Part shown: piece by piece, positions 7,629 through 8,694 of the stretch
How the letters are laid out: each line of letters starts with the position of its first letter
Numbering within the stretch: the first letter of the stretch is position 1
Assembly (NCBI GenBank): GCA_938045315.1
Contig: CALINM010000181.1
Coordinates: forward strand, 1 to 8,694
Source of the DNA: an uncultured bacterium
GTDB taxonomy: Bacteria > CALINM01
Reading direction: 5' to 3'
Length of the DNA stretch: 8,694 bases
Translations under genes and position numbers: made by a program
The notes under the pieces: generated by a model
Seen by the model: the letters and a program-made list of their open reading frames with translations, nothing else
Databases searched by the model: none
Told to the model about the DNA's origin: nothing

Positions 7629-8116
7629 AGAAATTAATTGTTTTACTTCTCTTTTTCTTCGTTAGCGCTGGAAATGCTCAAATGATGGATATGAAAAAAG
7701 AGCATATGATGATGCATAAAAACATGAATATGATGCAACAAAATGGGATGAAATCAATGAACATGGAGATGATGGAAGACAATGTGGGTATGTGTTTAGA
7801 AAAGGCAGATAAAATTGGTCTAACTGATGACCAAAGGTCAAAATTAGTACAAATTCAAAGAGAGATGATGAAACTAAATGCTCGATTTAAAGCAGAAATA
7901 AAAATAGCTGAAATTGAACTTATGGAAATTATGGAACCCAAAGATTTTGATTTAGATAAAGCAGTTAATGCTACCAGGAAAATTTCTGATTTAAGAGCTA
8001 CATATCATACAGAAATGTTAAAAGCTATGAAAAATGTCAGAAGTATACTTACTGAAGATCAATATAAAAAGATGAAAGACTTTATGATGGATAGTATGAT
8101 GGAAAAAAAAGGATGA
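7625..8116 (+). CDS. Secreted Met/His-rich Spy/CpxP-like periplasmic protein
   Basis: A 163-residue protein with a clear signal peptide (KK, a hydrophobic core of L, I, V and F, then 'SAGNA-Q'; cleavage likely after A18), so it is periplasmic. The mature N-terminus is very methionine-rich, with 15 Met in residues 19-56 plus His27 and His31, in clusters such as 'HMMMHKNMNMM'. The remainder is a mostly helical domain with two LTxxQ motifs, 'LTDDQ' and 'LTEDQ', the hallmark of the Spy/CpxP/ZraP family. Known relatives are stress-induced periplasmic chaperones or metal-binding regulators. The Met/His cluster suggests soft-metal binding such as copper(I) or silver, which is inference. A lone Cys57 in the mature part could allow disulfide-linked dimers. 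It is the last gene of the run that starts at the ATPase and ends before a hairpin. It could also be a generic envelope-stress protein without metal specificity. Confidence 0.85.
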   Translation: MKKLIVLLLFFFVSAGNAQMMDMKKEHMMMHKNMNMMQQNGMKSMNMEMMEDNVGMCLEKADKIGLTDDQRSKLVQIQREMMKLNARFKAEIKIAEIELMEIMEPKDFDLDKAVNATRKISDLRATYHTEMLKAMKNVRSILTEDQYKKMKDFMMDSMMEKKG

Positions 8117-8161
8117 TTAAGAGTAAAGATAAGAAGATGATTCCAAGAAAAGAGAAAAAAT

Positions 8162-8183
8162 AAAGGCGAAAAAATTCGCTTTT
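8162..8183 (+). terminator. Weak terminator-like hairpin after the Met-rich gene
   Basis: GCGAA (8166-8170), an AAAA loop and TTCGC (8175-8179) form a 5-bp stem. It can be extended by three A-T pairs around a bulged G, and is followed by TTTT (8180-8183). The stem is short and its T tail touches the next start codon at 8184, so termination would be leaky at best. It could instead mask the next gene's ribosome site (AAGG at 8163-8166). Confidence 0.4.
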
Positions 8184-8694
8184 ATGCATCAGGTTTTTTT
8201 TAAAAAAATAGAGAAGTATGATGTAAATAAAATTGCTAATTTTTTGTTTTTTTATTTAAGCAGTCAGGGGATAAAAAGTTTAAAAGGTAGTTCGATTGTA
8301 ATTAAACCCAATTTTTTAAAACCTTCAATCCCTGAGAAGGCAATTATTACTCATCCTGATGTGATCAAGGCAGCGATAATTTTATTTTGTGATTTAGGGG
8401 CTAGGGTAATCATTGGCGATAGCCCTGGTTTTGGTAATATTTATAAAGTTATAGAGAAGGCAGAGTTAAGCAACTTTCTAAAGAAGCATAATGTTAAGGT
8501 AACAGACTTTTCAATGACTAAAAAAGTTAGAATTGAAGGGTATTTGTATAAAGAGATTGAAATTCCTATAGAAATAATTGAAGCAAGTTATGTATGCAAT
8601 ATGCCTAAATTAAAAACACACCAAATGATGTTTTTAACAATGGCTGTAAAAAACCTATTTGGTTGTATTTATGGACTAAAAAAAATTAGTTATC
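8184..8694 (+). CDS. DUF362-family protein, 3' partial
   Basis: The first 170 codons of a DUF362 protein, running off the window's right edge. Family members are usually about 370 residues, often with a C-terminal 2x[4Fe-4S] ferredoxin part that is not visible here. Matching blocks are 'VIKPNFLKPS', 'KAIITHPDVIKAA', 'DLGARVIIGDSPG' and the characteristic 'NMPKLKTH......AVKNLFGC'. The biochemical role is not established; they are treated as iron-sulfur or redox-associated proteins of anaerobes. ATG 8184 gives 'MHQVFFKKIEKYDVNKI', which fits the family start, and no other usable ATG, GTG or TTG lies upstream before the in-frame stop at 8130. The ribosome site is poor: AAGG (8163-8166) is far away and inside the hairpin. 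A T8A7 tract (8194-8208) follows within the first codons. One added A at 8155-8160 would extend the frame back to ATG 8113, but that stretch is low-complexity lysine and is less likely. Confidence 0.88.
   Translation, partial: MHQVFFKKIEKYDVNKIANFLFFYLSSQGIKSLKGSSIVIKPNFLKPSIPEKAIITHPDVIKAAIILFCDLGARVIIGDSPGFGNIYKVIEKAELSNFLKKHNVKVTDFSMTKKVRIEGYLYKEIEIPIEIIEASYVCNMPKLKTHQMMFLTMAVKNLFGCIYGLKKISY

Noticed and set aside
1-8694. CRISPR array, tRNA/rRNA, insertion sequence or phage genes
   Set aside because: I saw no regularly spaced repeats, cloverleaf or rRNA-like sequence, transposase motifs or terminal inverted repeats.

Overview
The window reads as chromosomal DNA from an AT-rich (roughly one-third G+C by eye), Gram-negative, probably anaerobic bacterium. 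Every supported gene lies on the + strand. Arginine codons are mostly AGA/AGG and ATA is common for isoleucine. The mix of an AgmX/Glt-type TonB-like protein, a GAF-GspE ATPase and a DUF362 protein fits Deferribacterota or an AT-rich deltaproteobacterial relative. That placement is an inference from gene content, not a measured one.

Region 1 (1-2443) holds two translationally coupled genes (ATGA overlap at 1182-1185) resembling part of a Myxococcus Glt/Agl-type envelope machine. The first is a TPR protein whose start lies outside the window. The second has an N-terminal sensor-like domain, one membrane helix, a linker and an AgmX/PglI-type TonB C-terminal domain. As written, the TPR gene is broken by two frameshifts and the TonB-like gene by one. 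Each is repaired by adding a single base at an A or T run, and the joined proteins then read through without a break. Nothing comparable is needed in the 5.6 kb of genes that follow.

Region 2 (2444-4869) is a compact cysDN operon encoding the two subunits of ATP sulfurylase. It has a weak candidate promoter upstream, and neither a CysC fusion nor a cysH or cysC neighbour is visible.

Region 3 (4870-8116) encodes a 766-residue GspE/PilB-family ATPase with an N-terminal GAF domain, followed by two overlapping genes: a PaaI-like hotdog thioesterase (TAATG junction) and a secreted Met/His-rich Spy/CpxP-like protein (ATGA junction). The ATPase has no visible Shine-Dalgarno. A promoter-like extended -10 lies so close to its ATG that the mRNA may be leaderless. 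No pilin, platform or secretin gene is in view.

Region 4 (8117-8694) has a small terminator-like hairpin and then the first 170 codons of a DUF362 iron-sulfur-associated protein that runs off the window. Its start is followed at once by a T8A7 tract, where any one-base slip would create a stop codon.

I see no RNA gene, CRISPR array, insertion sequence or phage feature. The most unusual points are the clustered frameshifts in the Glt-like pair, the lone GAF-fused secretion ATPase with a possible leaderless start, and the slippage-prone start of the DUF362 gene.
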